NCBI RefSeq assembly: GCF_947495275.1
Contig: NZ_CANLYL010000004.1
Coordinates: forward strand, 124,001-188,000
Length of the DNA: 64,000 nucleotides
Direction of reading: 5' to 3'
From: an uncultured Roseobacter sp.
Lineage (GTDB): Bacteria; Pseudomonadota; Alphaproteobacteria; Rhodobacterales; Rhodobacteraceae
Part shown: piece by piece, positions 9,207-17,775 of the stretch
Layout of the letters: every line of letters starts with the position of its first letter
Position numbering within the stretch: position 1 is the stretch's first letter
Translations under genes and position numbers: made by a program
The notes under the pieces: generated by a model
Seen by the model: only the letters and a program-made list of their open reading frames with translations
What the model was told of the DNA's origin: nothing
Databases searched by the model: none

Positions 9207-9995
9207 TTAATCCAGATTGAAGCCGATTTTCTGCATGAACGCGGCAAAATCCTGCCGTTGCGGTTCCGCATACATTCTGGCCTTGGCACCTGACCAGCCC
9301 GGACCTTCGGAACCGGCCAGCCTACGCGCATCATAGGTCAGCACCTGTTCTTTCGATGTGTCGGCAAAGCTGTTGTGATGCACCGTCGCCTCCAACGGCA
9401 GGCGGGCGCTGATGCGGGGCTCATATCTGGGATAACCCACAGCCAGGCCCGCAACGGGAAAGACATGATCGGGCAAGTGCAGTAGCTCTTTTACGTCTGG
9501 GAGGTGGTTGCGGATCGTGCTGATCGGGCAGCAGCCCAAACCTGCGTTTTCCGCGGCGGCCATGAAAAAAGCCAGCGCGATACCGGCGTCGAGGCTCGCA
9601 TTGAAAAAAGCGTCCAGATGGTCGTTGGGAAAGGGTTGATCATGCCACGTCTGAATTTGCCTTTGGCGTCTGTTATTGGCCAGAAACACCACCATTGCAG
9701 GCGCATCCGCGATCCACTCCTGCGCTTTCAGAAGCATTTTGAGTTCCGTCATCATGGTCTGATCGGAAACGATCAGCAGGTCGCGTTGCTGCAAATCGCT
9801 TTTTGAAGGCGCGCAAAGAGCTGCGGCGCAAAGGGTTTCCAGTATGTCCCGCGAAGGCACTTTCCCGTCGAACCAGCGACACGATCCTCGCGCAGCTATG
9901 CCTTTGAGTACACGGGCCTCTGCCATTTCTGAAGGCACATCCGGAGCCGAGCCAAACCGGTCCTGAAAAAGCGATTTGAGTGTGGGATCAGACAT
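9207..9995 (-). CDS. Nitroreductase-family FMN flavoprotein
   Basis: A 262-residue protein of the nitroreductase/flavin reductase fold, NfsA/FRP-like. An FMN-phosphate contact is seen in ARGSCRWFDGKVPSRDIL, the LCAAALCAPSKSDLQ stretch matches the family core, and GLGCCPISTIRNHLPDV is the second conserved block. The C-terminal YAEPQRQDFAAFMQKIGF segment is typical of dimeric NAD(P)H-dependent members. It is expected to be a cytoplasmic NAD(P)H-dependent reductase of nitro, quinone or flavin substrates. It is convergent to the aminotransferase gene (nine bases between the stops) and divergent to the SDH-like operon, with a palindrome in the shared promoter region. Confidence 0.88.
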   Translation of the reverse strand: MSDPTLKSLFQDRFGSAPDVPSEMAEARVLKGIAARGSCRWFDGKVPSRDILETLCAAALCAPSKSDLQQRDLLIVSDQTMMTELKMLLKAQEWIADAPAMVVFLANNRRQRQIQTWHDQPFPNDHLDAFFNASLDAGIALAFFMAAAENAGLGCCPISTIRNHLPDVKELLHLPDHVFPVAGLAVGYPRYEPRISARLPLEATVHHNSFADTSKEQVLTYDARRLAGSEGPGWSGAKARMYAEPQRQDFAAFMQKIGFNLD

Positions 9996-10013
9996 GAAAG
10001 GGCGCCATATTTA

Positions 10014-10030
10014 TGTAAGTTGATCTTACA
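10014..10030. promoter_or_regulatory. Palindromic operator between the nitroreductase and SDH-like genes
   Basis: TGTAAG-N5-CTTACA, a 17-base inverted repeat 19 bases upstream of the nitroreductase start and about 90 bases upstream of the SDH-like operon. Its central 15 bases, GTAAGTTGATCTTAC, match 13 of 15 positions of a sequence in front of the fdh genes at 33916-33930. One regulator may see both sites. Confidence 0.5.
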
Positions 10031-10119
10031 AGAACCATAAGAACATATTCCTTCTCGTTAGCAATTCTGGCGGATATATCATACGGGCACCACCGTAATG
10101 AACAAGTCAGGAACGCCGG

Positions 10120-10848
10120 GTGACCGCTCAGAACGACACGCTTGAAGTTTCCGTCTGGCGCGGGTCAGGCGTGGCCGGGCAGTTTGAAACTTTCGAAGTT
10201 CCGGCGCAGGACAATCAGACAATCCTCGATGTGGTTTCCTGGATACAGCACTATGCGGATGCGACGCTGACCTACCGGTTTGCCTGTCGCGTGGGCATGT
10301 GTGGCTCCTGTGCCATGATGGTCAACGGGCGGCCACGTTGGACCTGCCGGACCCATGTGAAAAAAGTGCTGAACGGTGGCAAGGTCGAGATCGGCCCGTT
10401 GCGAAACCTGCCGATTATCAAGGATTTAGCGGTTGATATGGACCCGTTTTTCGACAAATGGGTTGCTGCCGGGGGGGTTCACACGCCGAGTGCCAGCCGT
10501 GCGGATCCGATACCGGCCATTGATCCCGGTGACCACAGCAGACAAGTGGCGAGCGCGGGGATTGAATGCATCAATTGCTCGGTCTGCTATGCCGCCTGTG
10601 ACACGGTGGCGGGCAATCCTGAATACCTCGGCCCTGCTGCGCTGCAACGGGCCTGGACCCTTTACAATGATGCCAAACATGAGGACCGGACGGATATCCT
10701 GGCGGCGGTGTCTGGCGCCGGCGGGTGCCATAATTGCCACTCCATGGGCAGTTGCACGGTTTATTGCCCCAATGATCTGGACCCAATGTCGGCAATTGCC
10801 GGGCTGAAACGCGAAACGGCCCGGGGTTTTCTGCGGAGGCGCAAGTAA
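10120..10848 (+). CDS. Succinate dehydrogenase/fumarate reductase-type iron-sulfur subunit
   Basis: A 242-residue SdhB/FrdB-type protein carrying three clusters: [2Fe-2S] in CRVGMCGSC with a fourth Cys in PRWTC, [4Fe-4S] in CINCSVCYAAC, and [3Fe-4S] in CHSMGSCTVYCP. The residue after the [4Fe-4S] motif is Asp where SdhB usually has Pro. The start is a GTG with AGGAA upstream. It passes electrons between the flavoprotein encoded three genes downstream and the membrane subunits encoded next. The gene order B-C-D-A and the company of a fumarase pair differ from the housekeeping sdhCDAB of Rhodobacterales, so this is a paralogous system. Confidence 0.9.
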   Translation: MTAQNDTLEVSVWRGSGVAGQFETFEVPAQDNQTILDVVSWIQHYADATLTYRFACRVGMCGSCAMMVNGRPRWTCRTHVKKVLNGGKVEIGPLRNLPIIKDLAVDMDPFFDKWVAAGGVHTPSASRADPIPAIDPGDHSRQVASAGIECINCSVCYAACDTVAGNPEYLGPAALQRAWTLYNDAKHEDRTDILAAVSGAGGCHNCHSMGSCTVYCPNDLDPMSAIAGLKRETARGFLRRRK

Positions 10849-10852
10849 ACCG

Positions 10853-11197
10853 ATGCTTGATCTGCGCCTTTATATGCTGCAACGGATCACCGCGTTGATC
10901 ATGGCCCCGCTGACGCTGGGCCATATCGCTGTGATAATCTACGCCGTGCAGGGCGGCTTGTCGGCGGCGGAGATTTTGGGACGGACGCAGGGTTCGGTCT
11001 TTTGGTTTTTGTTTTACGGCAGTTTTGTTCTGGCGGTCGCCGTCCACGCTGCCATCGGATTGCGCGTCATCCTGCACGAATGGACCGGGATGACGGGCAC
11101 CCGGCTTGCCGCGTTGACCTGGGGTGTCGGTTTGGGGCTTTTTGTCATGGGGTCAAAGGCCGTGATCGCCGTGACCTGGCCGGTGGGCCTGCCATGA
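10853..11197 (+). CDS. SDH/FRD-type membrane anchor subunit 1
   Basis: A 114-residue protein with three predicted membrane helices (near residues 15-33, 45-70 and 87-110). Histidines in TLGHIAVIIY and VHAAIGLRVILHEW are candidate haem b ligands. It starts five bases after the iron-sulfur subunit stop, and its own stop overlaps the next start (ATGA). It should form the quinone-reactive membrane domain together with the next gene product. It is too short and divergent to name more exactly as SdhC or SdhD. Confidence 0.82.
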   Translation: MLDLRLYMLQRITALIMAPLTLGHIAVIIYAVQGGLSAAEILGRTQGSVFWFLFYGSFVLAVAVHAAIGLRVILHEWTGMTGTRLAALTWGVGLGLFVMGSKAVIAVTWPVGLP

Positions 11198-11532
11198 GAG
11201 TGGCGCGCGTGCATCCTTTGTGGCTGGCCTATGTGCTGCACCGTGTGTCCGGGCTGGCGCTGGCGCTTTTCCTGCCGCTGCATTTCTGGGTCTTGTCGCT
11301 GGCCCTGACCCAGCCCGAACGTCTGGACGCCTTTCTGAATTTTGCCGATCAGCCATTGGTGAAACTGGCGGAGTTCGGGCTGATTTTCCTGCTGGCTGTG
11401 CACATATTTGGCGGCTTGCGGTTGATGGCGATGGAATGGCTGCCCTGGTCAGCGCCTCAGAAAACCCTTGCGGCCGGGGCCCTGGGGGTCGCATTTGTGA
11501 TTTCGGGTACGTTTTTCCTACAGGTGGTATGA
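11194..11532 (+). CDS. SDH/FRD-type membrane anchor subunit 2 (SdhC-like cytochrome b)
   Basis: A 112-residue protein with three membrane helices. The segment HRVSGLALALFLPLHF corresponds to the HRxTG motif of SdhC, which helps build the quinone site, and the VHIFGGLRLMAMEW segment corresponds to the haem-ligand region. The chosen ATG overlaps the preceding stop; a longer frame upstream only shadows the previous gene. It pairs with the previous membrane subunit to anchor the iron-sulfur and flavin subunits at the cytoplasmic face of the inner membrane. Confidence 0.82.
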   Translation: MRVARVHPLWLAYVLHRVSGLALALFLPLHFWVLSLALTQPERLDAFLNFADQPLVKLAEFGLIFLLAVHIFGGLRLMAMEWLPWSAPQKTLAAGALGVAFVISGTFFLQVV

Positions 11533-11535
11533 GCG

Positions 11536-13293
11536 ATGACAGGAACCATCGAACGGCATGACACGGATATTCTGATCCTCGGCACCGGCGGCGCAGGGCT
11601 TTTTGCCGCCCTTCATGCACAGCAAGCCGCGCCCGAAGGCACTAAGATCACCATTGCCGTAAAAGGGTTGATTGGCAAATGCGGCTGTACCCGGATGGTG
11701 CAGGGCGGCTACAACGTCGCACTTGGTGGCGGCGATACAGTGGCGCGTCATTTCATGGACACGATTGAGGGCGGTAAATGGCTGCCCAATCAGGACATGG
11801 CCTGGCGGCTTTGTGAACAGGCTGTGGTGCGCATTCGCGAGTTGGAAAACGAGATCGGCTGCTTTTTTGACCGCAACCCCGATGGCAGTTTGCATCAAAA
11901 GGCCTTTGCCGGGCAGACGGCGGACCGCACCGTGCACAAGGGCGATCTGACGGGCATCGAGATCATCAACCGGTTGATGGAACAGGTGCTGAGCCGACCG
12001 GTGGAGAAACTGCAGGAACATCGCGCCATCGGTCTGATCCCGACAAAAGATGGTAGTGCGCTGGCCGGTGTTCTGATGATCGACATGCGCACCGGCGGGT
12101 TTCGGTTTGTGCGGGCCAAGACGGTGCTGATGGCCACGGGCGGTGGGCCGACCATGTACAAGTATCACACCCCCAGCGGCGACAAGACGATGGACGGGCT
12201 GGCCATGGCGCTGCGCGCGGGCCTGCCGCTGCGGGATATGGAGATGGTGCAGTTTCACCCGACGGGGCTGCTGGCGGGCGCGCACAGCCGTATGACCGGC
12301 ACGGTGCTTGAAGAGGGGCTGCGCGGCGCGGGTGGGCAATTGCTGAATGCCGCCGGACAGCGCTTTATGTTCGATTATGACGTCAAAGGCGAGCGGGCCA
12401 CGCGCGATGTGGTCAGCCGCGGCATCTACGCGGAGATGCGCAAAAGCAATGACCCGGGTCAGGTGGGGATGTTCATCTCCATGGCGCATCTGGGCCCGGA
12501 CAATGTGCGCCGGAAATTCAAGGGCATGGTCAGGCGTTGTGAGGACAGCGGCTTTGATCTGGCCGGTGGGCTGGTCAAGGTGGTGCCGACGGCGCATTAT
12601 TTCATGGGGGGCGTGGTTGTGGATGTGGATACGCGCACCGCACTTGAGGGCCTCTATGTGGCCGGCGAAGATGCGGGCGGTGCGCATGGGTCGAACCGGT
12701 TGGGCGGCAACGGCGTGGCCAATTCCACCGTCTATGGCGGGATCGCGGGCGACACGATGGGGCGGGATATTCGCACGATGGGCAACCTGCGAGATCCGGA
12801 TGAGGCGGTTCTTGCGGCAGAATATGCCCGCGCTGTGCATCCGCTGAGCCGTAAACCCGATCTGGTGCAGCCTTTGCGGAACCGGTTGCAGGAGGCCATG
12901 TGGGAGGATGTCGGTGTCATGCGCACGGCCAGTGGCATGCAGCGCGGGCTGGAGCGGATTGCCACCATCGAGGATGATCTGATGCAGGTCGGCGTCGCTC
13001 CGGGCAATTTAGCCTTCAACCTGACCTGGCACGACTGGCTGAACATGGCGAGCCTGTGCGATATCTCCAAAGTGATCGCCAAGGCGGGGCTTGCCCGCGA
13101 AAACTCGCGCGGGGCACATTTCCGCGAGGATTTCCCCGAAACGGGCGACTTGGCTGCGTCCTATTTCACCATCGCCCGGCAAGACGGCGCGGATGTGGAC
13201 GTGACCCGCGAACCTGTCGATTTTTCCATTGTTCGACCGGGCGAGACCATCCTGCCCGAAGGCGAACCCGAAACACTGGTGGCTGCGCAATGA
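11536..13293 (+). CDS. SDH/FRD-type flavoprotein subunit lacking the FAD-linking histidine
   Basis: A 585-residue flavoprotein. It has the N-terminal dinucleotide-binding motif LILGTGGAGLFAALHA, the dicarboxylate-site segments QFHPTGLLAG and LEEGLRGAGG with the catalytic-type Arg, and HYFMGGV near residue 355. At the place where SdhA/FrdA carry the His that covalently binds FAD (SHTVSAQGG) this protein reads GCTRMVQGG, with Cys51 instead, so the FAD is probably non-covalent. Soluble fumarate reductases and aspartate oxidases also lack the covalent link. The substrate may be succinate, fumarate or a substituted analogue. The stop overlaps the start of the fumarase alpha gene. Confidence 0.88.
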   Translation: MTGTIERHDTDILILGTGGAGLFAALHAQQAAPEGTKITIAVKGLIGKCGCTRMVQGGYNVALGGGDTVARHFMDTIEGGKWLPNQDMAWRLCEQAVVRIRELENEIGCFFDRNPDGSLHQKAFAGQTADRTVHKGDLTGIEIINRLMEQVLSRPVEKLQEHRAIGLIPTKDGSALAGVLMIDMRTGGFRFVRAKTVLMATGGGPTMYKYHTPSGDKTMDGLAMALRAGLPLRDMEMVQFHPTGLLAGAHSRMTGTVLEEGLRGAGGQLLNAAGQRFMFDYDVKGERATRDVVSRGIYAEMRKSNDPGQVGMFISMAHLGPDNVRRKFKGMVRRCEDSGFDLAGGLVKVVPTAHYFMGGVVVDVDTRTALEGLYVAGEDAGGAHGSNRLGGNGVANSTVYGGIAGDTMGRDIRTMGNLRDPDEAVLAAEYARAVHPLSRKPDLVQPLRNRLQEAMWEDVGVMRTASGMQRGLERIATIEDDLMQVGVAPGNLAFNLTWHDWLNMASLCDISKVIAKAGLARENSRGAHFREDFPETGDLAASYFTIARQDGADVDVTREPVDFSIVRPGETILPEGEPETLVAAQ

Positions 13294-14246
13294 TCCCCAT
13301 TCATCTGATACAACAAACCGCCGAAACCCTGATGGATAAGGCAGCCATCGAAATCCCGCAGGATTATCTGGACGGGCTGAAGGCGGCCGCAAAAACCGAA
13401 GATGGCGATCTGTCGTCCTTTGTTTTGCAAGCGATGCTGGAGAATTACGAGGCCGCCAAGGAGGATCGGCGCGCCATGTGCGGGGATACGGGCGTGCCGC
13501 GCTGGTATGTGAAAATGGGCAATGAGGCGCGGATCGAGGGCGGACCGGTGGCGCTGGAGGCCGCATTGCGCCGTGCCACGGCCAATGCAACCACGGGCGT
13601 GCCGCTCAGACCCAACCGGGTGCATCCGCTCTGGCGGACGGATCATAACAATAACGTCGGGATTGGTGCGCCTGAGATTGAATATGGGTTTGAACCCCAG
13701 GGGGAATGGATTGATCTGATCACCGTGCATAAGGGCGGGCTTTTCGGCACGGATTACCGGATGCTCTTCCCGTCGGACGGTATTCAGGGGATCAAACGGT
13801 TCTACCTCGACAGTCTGGTGGCTTTCGGCAAACGCGGGTTGGCGTGCCAGCCTGCGATCATCGGGATCGGGCTTGGCGGGTCGAAAGACACCTGCATGGT
13901 GCTGGGCAAACGCGCGTCAGTGCTGCGCACCGTGGGTAGCCGGAATTCCGACCCGAAGATTGCCGCGATGGAGGATGACTTCAAGGAGCTGGGGAACTCC
14001 ATCGGCATGGGGGCCATGGGATTTGTCGGCAAAAACATGGTGATAGACTGCAATATTGAAGTAGGCTACTGCCATACGGGCGGCATGCAGATGTCCGTGC
14101 ATGCGTTTTGTCTCTCGTCGCGTCGCGCGGTGGCGCGCATTTTTCCGGACGGTCGGGTGGAGCACCGCACGGATCCCGATTGGTTCACCGCTTATCAGCG
14201 CCGCGAGGGTATCGAATGGGAAATGGGTCTGGAGGCGGCGGAATGA
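13290..14246 (+). CDS. Class I fumarate hydratase / tartrate dehydratase, alpha subunit
   Basis: A 318-residue protein of the TtdA/FumA N-terminal type. It carries the three cysteines that bind the catalytic [4Fe-4S] cluster, in MCGDTGVPRW, GGSKDTCMVLGKR and VIDCNIEVGYC. The ATG at 13290 overlaps the flavoprotein stop (ATGA). With the next gene it makes a heteromeric oxygen-sensitive hydro-lyase that adds water to, or removes it from, a C4 dicarboxylate. Fumarase, L-tartrate dehydratase and mesaconase-type activities share this architecture and cannot be told apart by eye. Coupling to an SDH-like complex favours fumarate or a methylated analogue. Confidence 0.88.
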   Translation: MIPIHLIQQTAETLMDKAAIEIPQDYLDGLKAAAKTEDGDLSSFVLQAMLENYEAAKEDRRAMCGDTGVPRWYVKMGNEARIEGGPVALEAALRRATANATTGVPLRPNRVHPLWRTDHNNNVGIGAPEIEYGFEPQGEWIDLITVHKGGLFGTDYRMLFPSDGIQGIKRFYLDSLVAFGKRGLACQPAIIGIGLGGSKDTCMVLGKRASVLRTVGSRNSDPKIAAMEDDFKELGNSIGMGAMGFVGKNMVIDCNIEVGYCHTGGMQMSVHAFCLSSRRAVARIFPDGRVEHRTDPDWFTAYQRREGIEWEMGLEAAE

Positions 14247-14911
14247 AGATACGCGAAGTGACCCTGTCGACCACCCCCACAGCCGAGGCCATCGCCGATC
14301 TGCGTCTGGGCGATATCGTCTATCTGGACGGGCTGATCTACACGGCGCGCGAAGGGGTCTACATGCGGGCGCTGGAGGATCAGGCCAACATCCCCATGGA
14401 ACTGCCCTCCCAAAGTGCCGCCAATTTCCATTGTTCGCCCGCAGCGGTGATCCGGGAGGATGGTTCGTTCGATCTGGGGGCGGTGACGGCCACGGCGAGT
14501 TTCCGCTTTGCCAAATGGTTGCCGGAATGGATGGCCAGAACCGGTGCGCGCCTGATCATCGGCAAAGGCGGCATGTCCTCAAAGGACTACAAAGAGTATT
14601 TTGTGCCGAACGGGGCCGTATACCTCTCTACCGTCGGCTATGGCACCGGCGCGCTACTGGGCCGGGGGGTTGAGACGGTTGAGGCCGTTCACTGGCACGA
14701 AGAGCTTGGCATCGCGCAGGCCATGTGGGTGATCCGCGCACGCCGGATGGGGCCGTTTATCGTCGCCTCCAATATGCAGGGCGAGTGTCTGTTTGAGCGC
14801 GAAAACGCCAAGATCGTCAAAAACCTCGACCGCGTTTACGAAGGCACAAAACCGGCTGTGCTCAAACGCTACGGTGAGACGGATGATCGTTCGGATGAGG
14901 TCATCGGCTAA
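14243..14911 (+). CDS. Class I fumarate hydratase / tartrate dehydratase, beta subunit
   Basis: A 222-residue TtdB/FumA C-terminal-type protein with a swivelling beta domain. Conserved stretches include LRLGDIVYLDGLIYTARE near the N terminus and RLIIGKGGMSS in the middle, then VEAVHWHEELG. The start is the ATG overlapping the alpha stop; the longer upstream frame is a shadow of alpha. It is the last gene of the operon, with its stop only four bases from the convergent TSUP gene. Confidence 0.88.
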   Translation: MKIREVTLSTTPTAEAIADLRLGDIVYLDGLIYTAREGVYMRALEDQANIPMELPSQSAANFHCSPAAVIREDGSFDLGAVTATASFRFAKWLPEWMARTGARLIIGKGGMSSKDYKEYFVPNGAVYLSTVGYGTGALLGRGVETVEAVHWHEELGIAQAMWVIRARRMGPFIVASNMQGECLFERENAKIVKNLDRVYEGTKPAVLKRYGETDDRSDEVIG

Positions 14912-14915
14912 CGGC

Positions 14916-15659
14916 TTACAGCAGTTCGCGCGCCAGCAACACAGCGCCGGAGACAAAACAGATCGCGATCAGTAACCGCCTGAAAGCGCTGTCGCTCAGT
15001 TGCCGGAAGACGAAAATACCCAGTTGGGCGGAGATCATCGCGGTCGGGATCGCGATGCAGAGAAACCACAAGGTGCGGGGTTGATACGCGCCATTGAGCG
15101 CCAGCAGCACGGCCGTTAGCGACAAGACCGTGACGTTGAAAGGTTGCAGTACCGCGCGGGTTTCCACCTTTGGCCAGGCGCGCATCGCGCACCACATGGT
15201 GGGCAGCGCGCCGGACAGCGATGCGGCGCCACCAAGGATGCCCGCGAAGAACCCGACCACGCAATCAATGAGGGGCGTGGGATGGTCAATTTTCGGCAGG
15301 TTTCGTCTGAGCGTGAAAAATCCGCCGTAAAGGATCAGGAAAAACGCGATCAGAAGTTTCAGAACCGATGCGTCGATCTGTTTGAGCGAGGCGATGCCCA
15401 ATGGAATGCCCAAAATGGCTGGCATGAGAAACCTGGCCAGCCGTCTGGGGTTGGCAGCAATGGATTTTCGCACGATCCACAATCCTTGTAGCCCGCTGGT
15501 GACGGAAATGACCACAATGATCGCGACCGCTTCCAGCGCGGGCATGACCGTCAGGAAAAAACCAAGCGCAAACAAGGAAGTGCCGAACGCAGCTAATCCA
15601 TTGATAAAACCACCGGCAATGGAGCCAATCACCAGATAGAGGATCTGTTCAGACGTCAT
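14916..15659 (-). CDS. TSUP-family (TauE/SafE) membrane permease
   Basis: A 247-residue protein with seven or eight predicted membrane helices and the two-repeat layout of the TauE/SafE (TSUP) family: SIAGGFINGLAAFGTSLFAL in the first half and FFAGILGGAASLSGALPTMW in the second. Members export or import sulfite, sulfoacetate, sulfolactate or other small organic anions. Its start lies inside the end of the LysR gene upstream (11-base overlap), so the two are co-transcribed. The substrate is unknown; a link to the TTT transporter or fumarase operon is only positional. Confidence 0.87.
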   Translation of the reverse strand: MTSEQILYLVIGSIAGGFINGLAAFGTSLFALGFFLTVMPALEAVAIIVVISVTSGLQGLWIVRKSIAANPRRLARFLMPAILGIPLGIASLKQIDASVLKLLIAFFLILYGGFFTLRRNLPKIDHPTPLIDCVVGFFAGILGGAASLSGALPTMWCAMRAWPKVETRAVLQPFNVTVLSLTAVLLALNGAYQPRTLWFLCIAIPTAMISAQLGIFVFRQLSDSAFRRLLIAICFVSGAVLLARELL

Positions 15660-16557
15660 TGACTATTTTCGCATCACCAAAAGCGCCCTTGGCGACGGCG
15701 CGCAGGCAGACGCTGTGCAGCTCGGACAAAACGCGCCCGTGTGCGGTGTCGCGCGGGTAAAGCAGACCCAACCTGCGAATAGGCGCGTCATCCCCCAGCG
15801 ACAGGCGTTTGAGCGGCAGCGGGTTATTGGGCAACACCGACCGTTTGGGGGCGATGGCCACGCCGAGATTGGCATAGACCATGCTGGAGATGGCCTCCAA
15901 ACCGTCCAGTTCCATCGCTTCATTGACGCGGATGTTTTTGTTTTGCAGCCAGCTTTCGATCATGTGGCCGACCACCGCTTCGCGATTGAACCGGATGAAT
16001 GGATGTGTGGCGATCAGTTCAAAGGGATCGTCACTTTTGGTGTCCATGGAGGCCAGCAATTGCAACGGTTCTTCGGCGACTTCAAGAAATTCGACGCCTG
16101 CGGGCAAAAGCTGCGGGCGCGAGACCAGCACCGCATCCAATGCGCCGCGCTCCAGTTGTGAGATCAATTGCAGAGTCAACCCCGGGAAAAGCCGTACATG
16201 CACCTGGGGGAAGGCCGCGACAAGCATGGAAATTGCCGAGGGAATGAGGGTCGTGAGTGTGGTCGGCAGTGCGCCGAGAGCGACCTCCCCGCTGACACCG
16301 GTTTCACCCAGAACGGAGGGCAGCATCTGGTCGTAAGCGCGCACCACTTCCCTGGCCTTGGCCACCAGCGCGCGTCCGAGCGGTGTGAGTTCCGGCGTGC
16401 GTCTGCTGCGATCAAAAAGCTGAATGCCCCAGTTTTCCTCCAGGGTGCGCATTTGTTGGCTGACCGCGGCGTGGGTGACAAAAACCGCATCCGCAGCGGC
16501 ACTGAAGGTTTTATGGTCATGCACCGCAATAAGCGTGCGCAGGATGCGGATGGACAT
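15649..16557 (-). CDS. LysR-family transcriptional regulator
   Basis: A 302-residue LysR-type regulator. The winged helix-turn-helix at the N terminus reads KTFSAAADAVFVTHAAVSQQ, and a periplasmic-binding-protein-like effector domain begins near residue 90 (GEVALGALPTTLTTLIPS). It is divergent to tctCBA with a perfect palindrome between them. It therefore probably activates the TTT transporter in response to a carboxylate, and may also control the SDH/fumarase operon and its own operon with the TSUP permease. Confidence 0.9.
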   Translation of the reverse strand: MSIRILRTLIAVHDHKTFSAAADAVFVTHAAVSQQMRTLEENWGIQLFDRSRRTPELTPLGRALVAKAREVVRAYDQMLPSVLGETGVSGEVALGALPTTLTTLIPSAISMLVAAFPQVHVRLFPGLTLQLISQLERGALDAVLVSRPQLLPAGVEFLEVAEEPLQLLASMDTKSDDPFELIATHPFIRFNREAVVGHMIESWLQNKNIRVNEAMELDGLEAISSMVYANLGVAIAPKRSVLPNNPLPLKRLSLGDDAPIRRLGLLYPRDTAHGRVLSELHSVCLRAVAKGAFGDAKIVNDV

Positions 16558-16574
16558 GGTTTTCGGCCTTTAAT

Positions 16575-16589
16575 GTTAGCATTGCTAAC
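16575..16589. promoter_or_regulatory. LysR-type operator between the regulator and tctC
   Basis: Perfect inverted repeat GTTAGCA-T-TGCTAAC, containing the T-N11-A pattern of LysR-type sites. It lies 18 bases upstream of the LysR gene start and about 115 bases upstream of tctC. Confidence 0.65.
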
Positions 16590-16703
16590 GGAATTTGTAA
16601 TATATTATTACTTCTTTAAAGCATGTCTTAACGATACCAATTGTGCAAGAGCGTCCACGGCAGGTTTCGTGCGGCGTCAACAGGTAAATCCAACGGGGAG
16701 AAT

Positions 16704-17681
16704 ATGATGTCAATGAAAACGATGAGCGCGGTTTGTGCGTTAAGCCTGGGGCTGGCGGGGGCAGCGTTCGCCGAATATCCGGAGCGGCCGATCAACATGG
16801 TCATTCCTTACGGTGCGGGCGGGGCGACGGATATCTCCGCACGCACGATTGCGGAACCGCTGGGAGCGGCTGTGGGCAAACCGCTGGTCATGGCGAATGT
16901 CACCGGTGCCGGCGGGGCGACCGGCTCCGTGGCTGTCCAGAACGCCAAGGAAGACGGCTACACCATGCTTTTCGCCCGCGTTGGCTCGCATTCCGTCAAC
17001 CCGGCGATGAAAGCGACCTTGCCCTACGGTCTGGATGATTTCCGCTTCGTCACTGTCTATGAGATCAACCCGGTGGCCTGCGCTGTCAGCCCGTCCTCGG
17101 GCATTACCTCCATGGACGATCTGGTAGCAAAGGTGAATGAGGGCGGCGTGACCTATTCGTCCTCGGGTGTCGGCTCGCTGCTGCATCTGGCCGCTGTGAT
17201 GGTGCTGAAGGAATTCGGCGTCGAAGAACCTTTGACGCAGACCACCCATATTCCGCAAAAGGGCGGCGGGGCGGCTGCCACGGCGGTTTTGAACGGCACC
17301 GCCACGTTCCTGTGCACAAATTCCTCGGCCATTTCCGGTTTTGTCGCGAACAAGCAGCTTGTGCCTTTGATGGTGACCACCGCGGAACCTGTCGCGGGGT
17401 TCGATGTGCCCACGGCGGCGGATCTGGGTAAACCCGCCTTGCATCAATTGGTTGGCTGGACCGGCATCGCGGGGCCAGACGGGTTGCCGGATGATGTTGC
17501 CGACAAATGGGGCGCCTGGATGGCCACGGCCACCAAGGACGAAGGGTTCCTTTCGAAAATGACCGAACGGGGGTCGGTGATCGAGTTGATGTCCCCCGAA
17601 GATGCCAATGCCTTTATCGAAAGACAGTACAACACGTTCCGGAAACTGGTTGACGAATTAGGCATGAGAATTGAAGGCTAG
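16704..17681 (+). CDS. Tripartite tricarboxylate transporter binding protein, TctC family
   Basis: A 325-residue periplasmic binding protein. The signal peptide is MMSMKTMSAVCALSLGLAGA with cleavage after AFA near residue 22. The mature start YPERPINMVIPYGAGGATD is the diagnostic TctC/Bug motif. GGGGAG lies three bases before the ATG at 16704 and six before a second ATG at 16707, either of which could be used. It captures a carboxylate for TctA/TctB. Ligands of this large family range from citrate and C4 dicarboxylates to aromatics. The fumarase/SDH-like operon next door suggests a C4-C5 dicarboxylate. Confidence 0.92.
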   Translation: MMSMKTMSAVCALSLGLAGAAFAEYPERPINMVIPYGAGGATDISARTIAEPLGAAVGKPLVMANVTGAGGATGSVAVQNAKEDGYTMLFARVGSHSVNPAMKATLPYGLDDFRFVTVYEINPVACAVSPSSGITSMDDLVAKVNEGGVTYSSSGVGSLLHLAAVMVLKEFGVEEPLTQTTHIPQKGGGAAATAVLNGTATFLCTNSSAISGFVANKQLVPLMVTTAEPVAGFDVPTAADLGKPALHQLVGWTGIAGPDGLPDDVADKWGAWMATATKDEGFLSKMTERGSVIELMSPEDANAFIERQYNTFRKLVDELGMRIEG

Positions 17682-17707
17682 GGTCAACGCCCTGCTTTGA
17701 AATCACG

Positions 17708-17742
17708 AAAAACGCCGGGCCACTGGAGGTCCGGCGTTTTTT
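17708..17742 (+). terminator. Attenuating terminator between tctC and tctB
   Basis: Strong GC-rich hairpin (17708-17721 pairs with 17728-17741, six-base loop) ending in a run of six T. It sits 27 bases after tctC and 34 bases before tctB. It should end most transcripts after the binding-protein gene and let part through to the permease genes. Confidence 0.8.
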
Positions 17743-17775
17743 GCAAGACCCGGAAAAAGGGCGAGGGGGGAGTGC

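Noticed and set aside
11518-12840. Long minus-strand frame opposite the SDH-like flavoprotein gene (440 codons)
   Set aside because: Antisense shadow of a motif-bearing gene; composition rich in His, Arg and Gln, no recognisable motif.
10120-13293. Housekeeping succinate dehydrogenase of the TCA cycle
   Set aside because: Gene order, replaced FAD-linking His and coupling to a class I fumarase pair do not fit the usual sdhCDAB; no other TCA genes adjoin.
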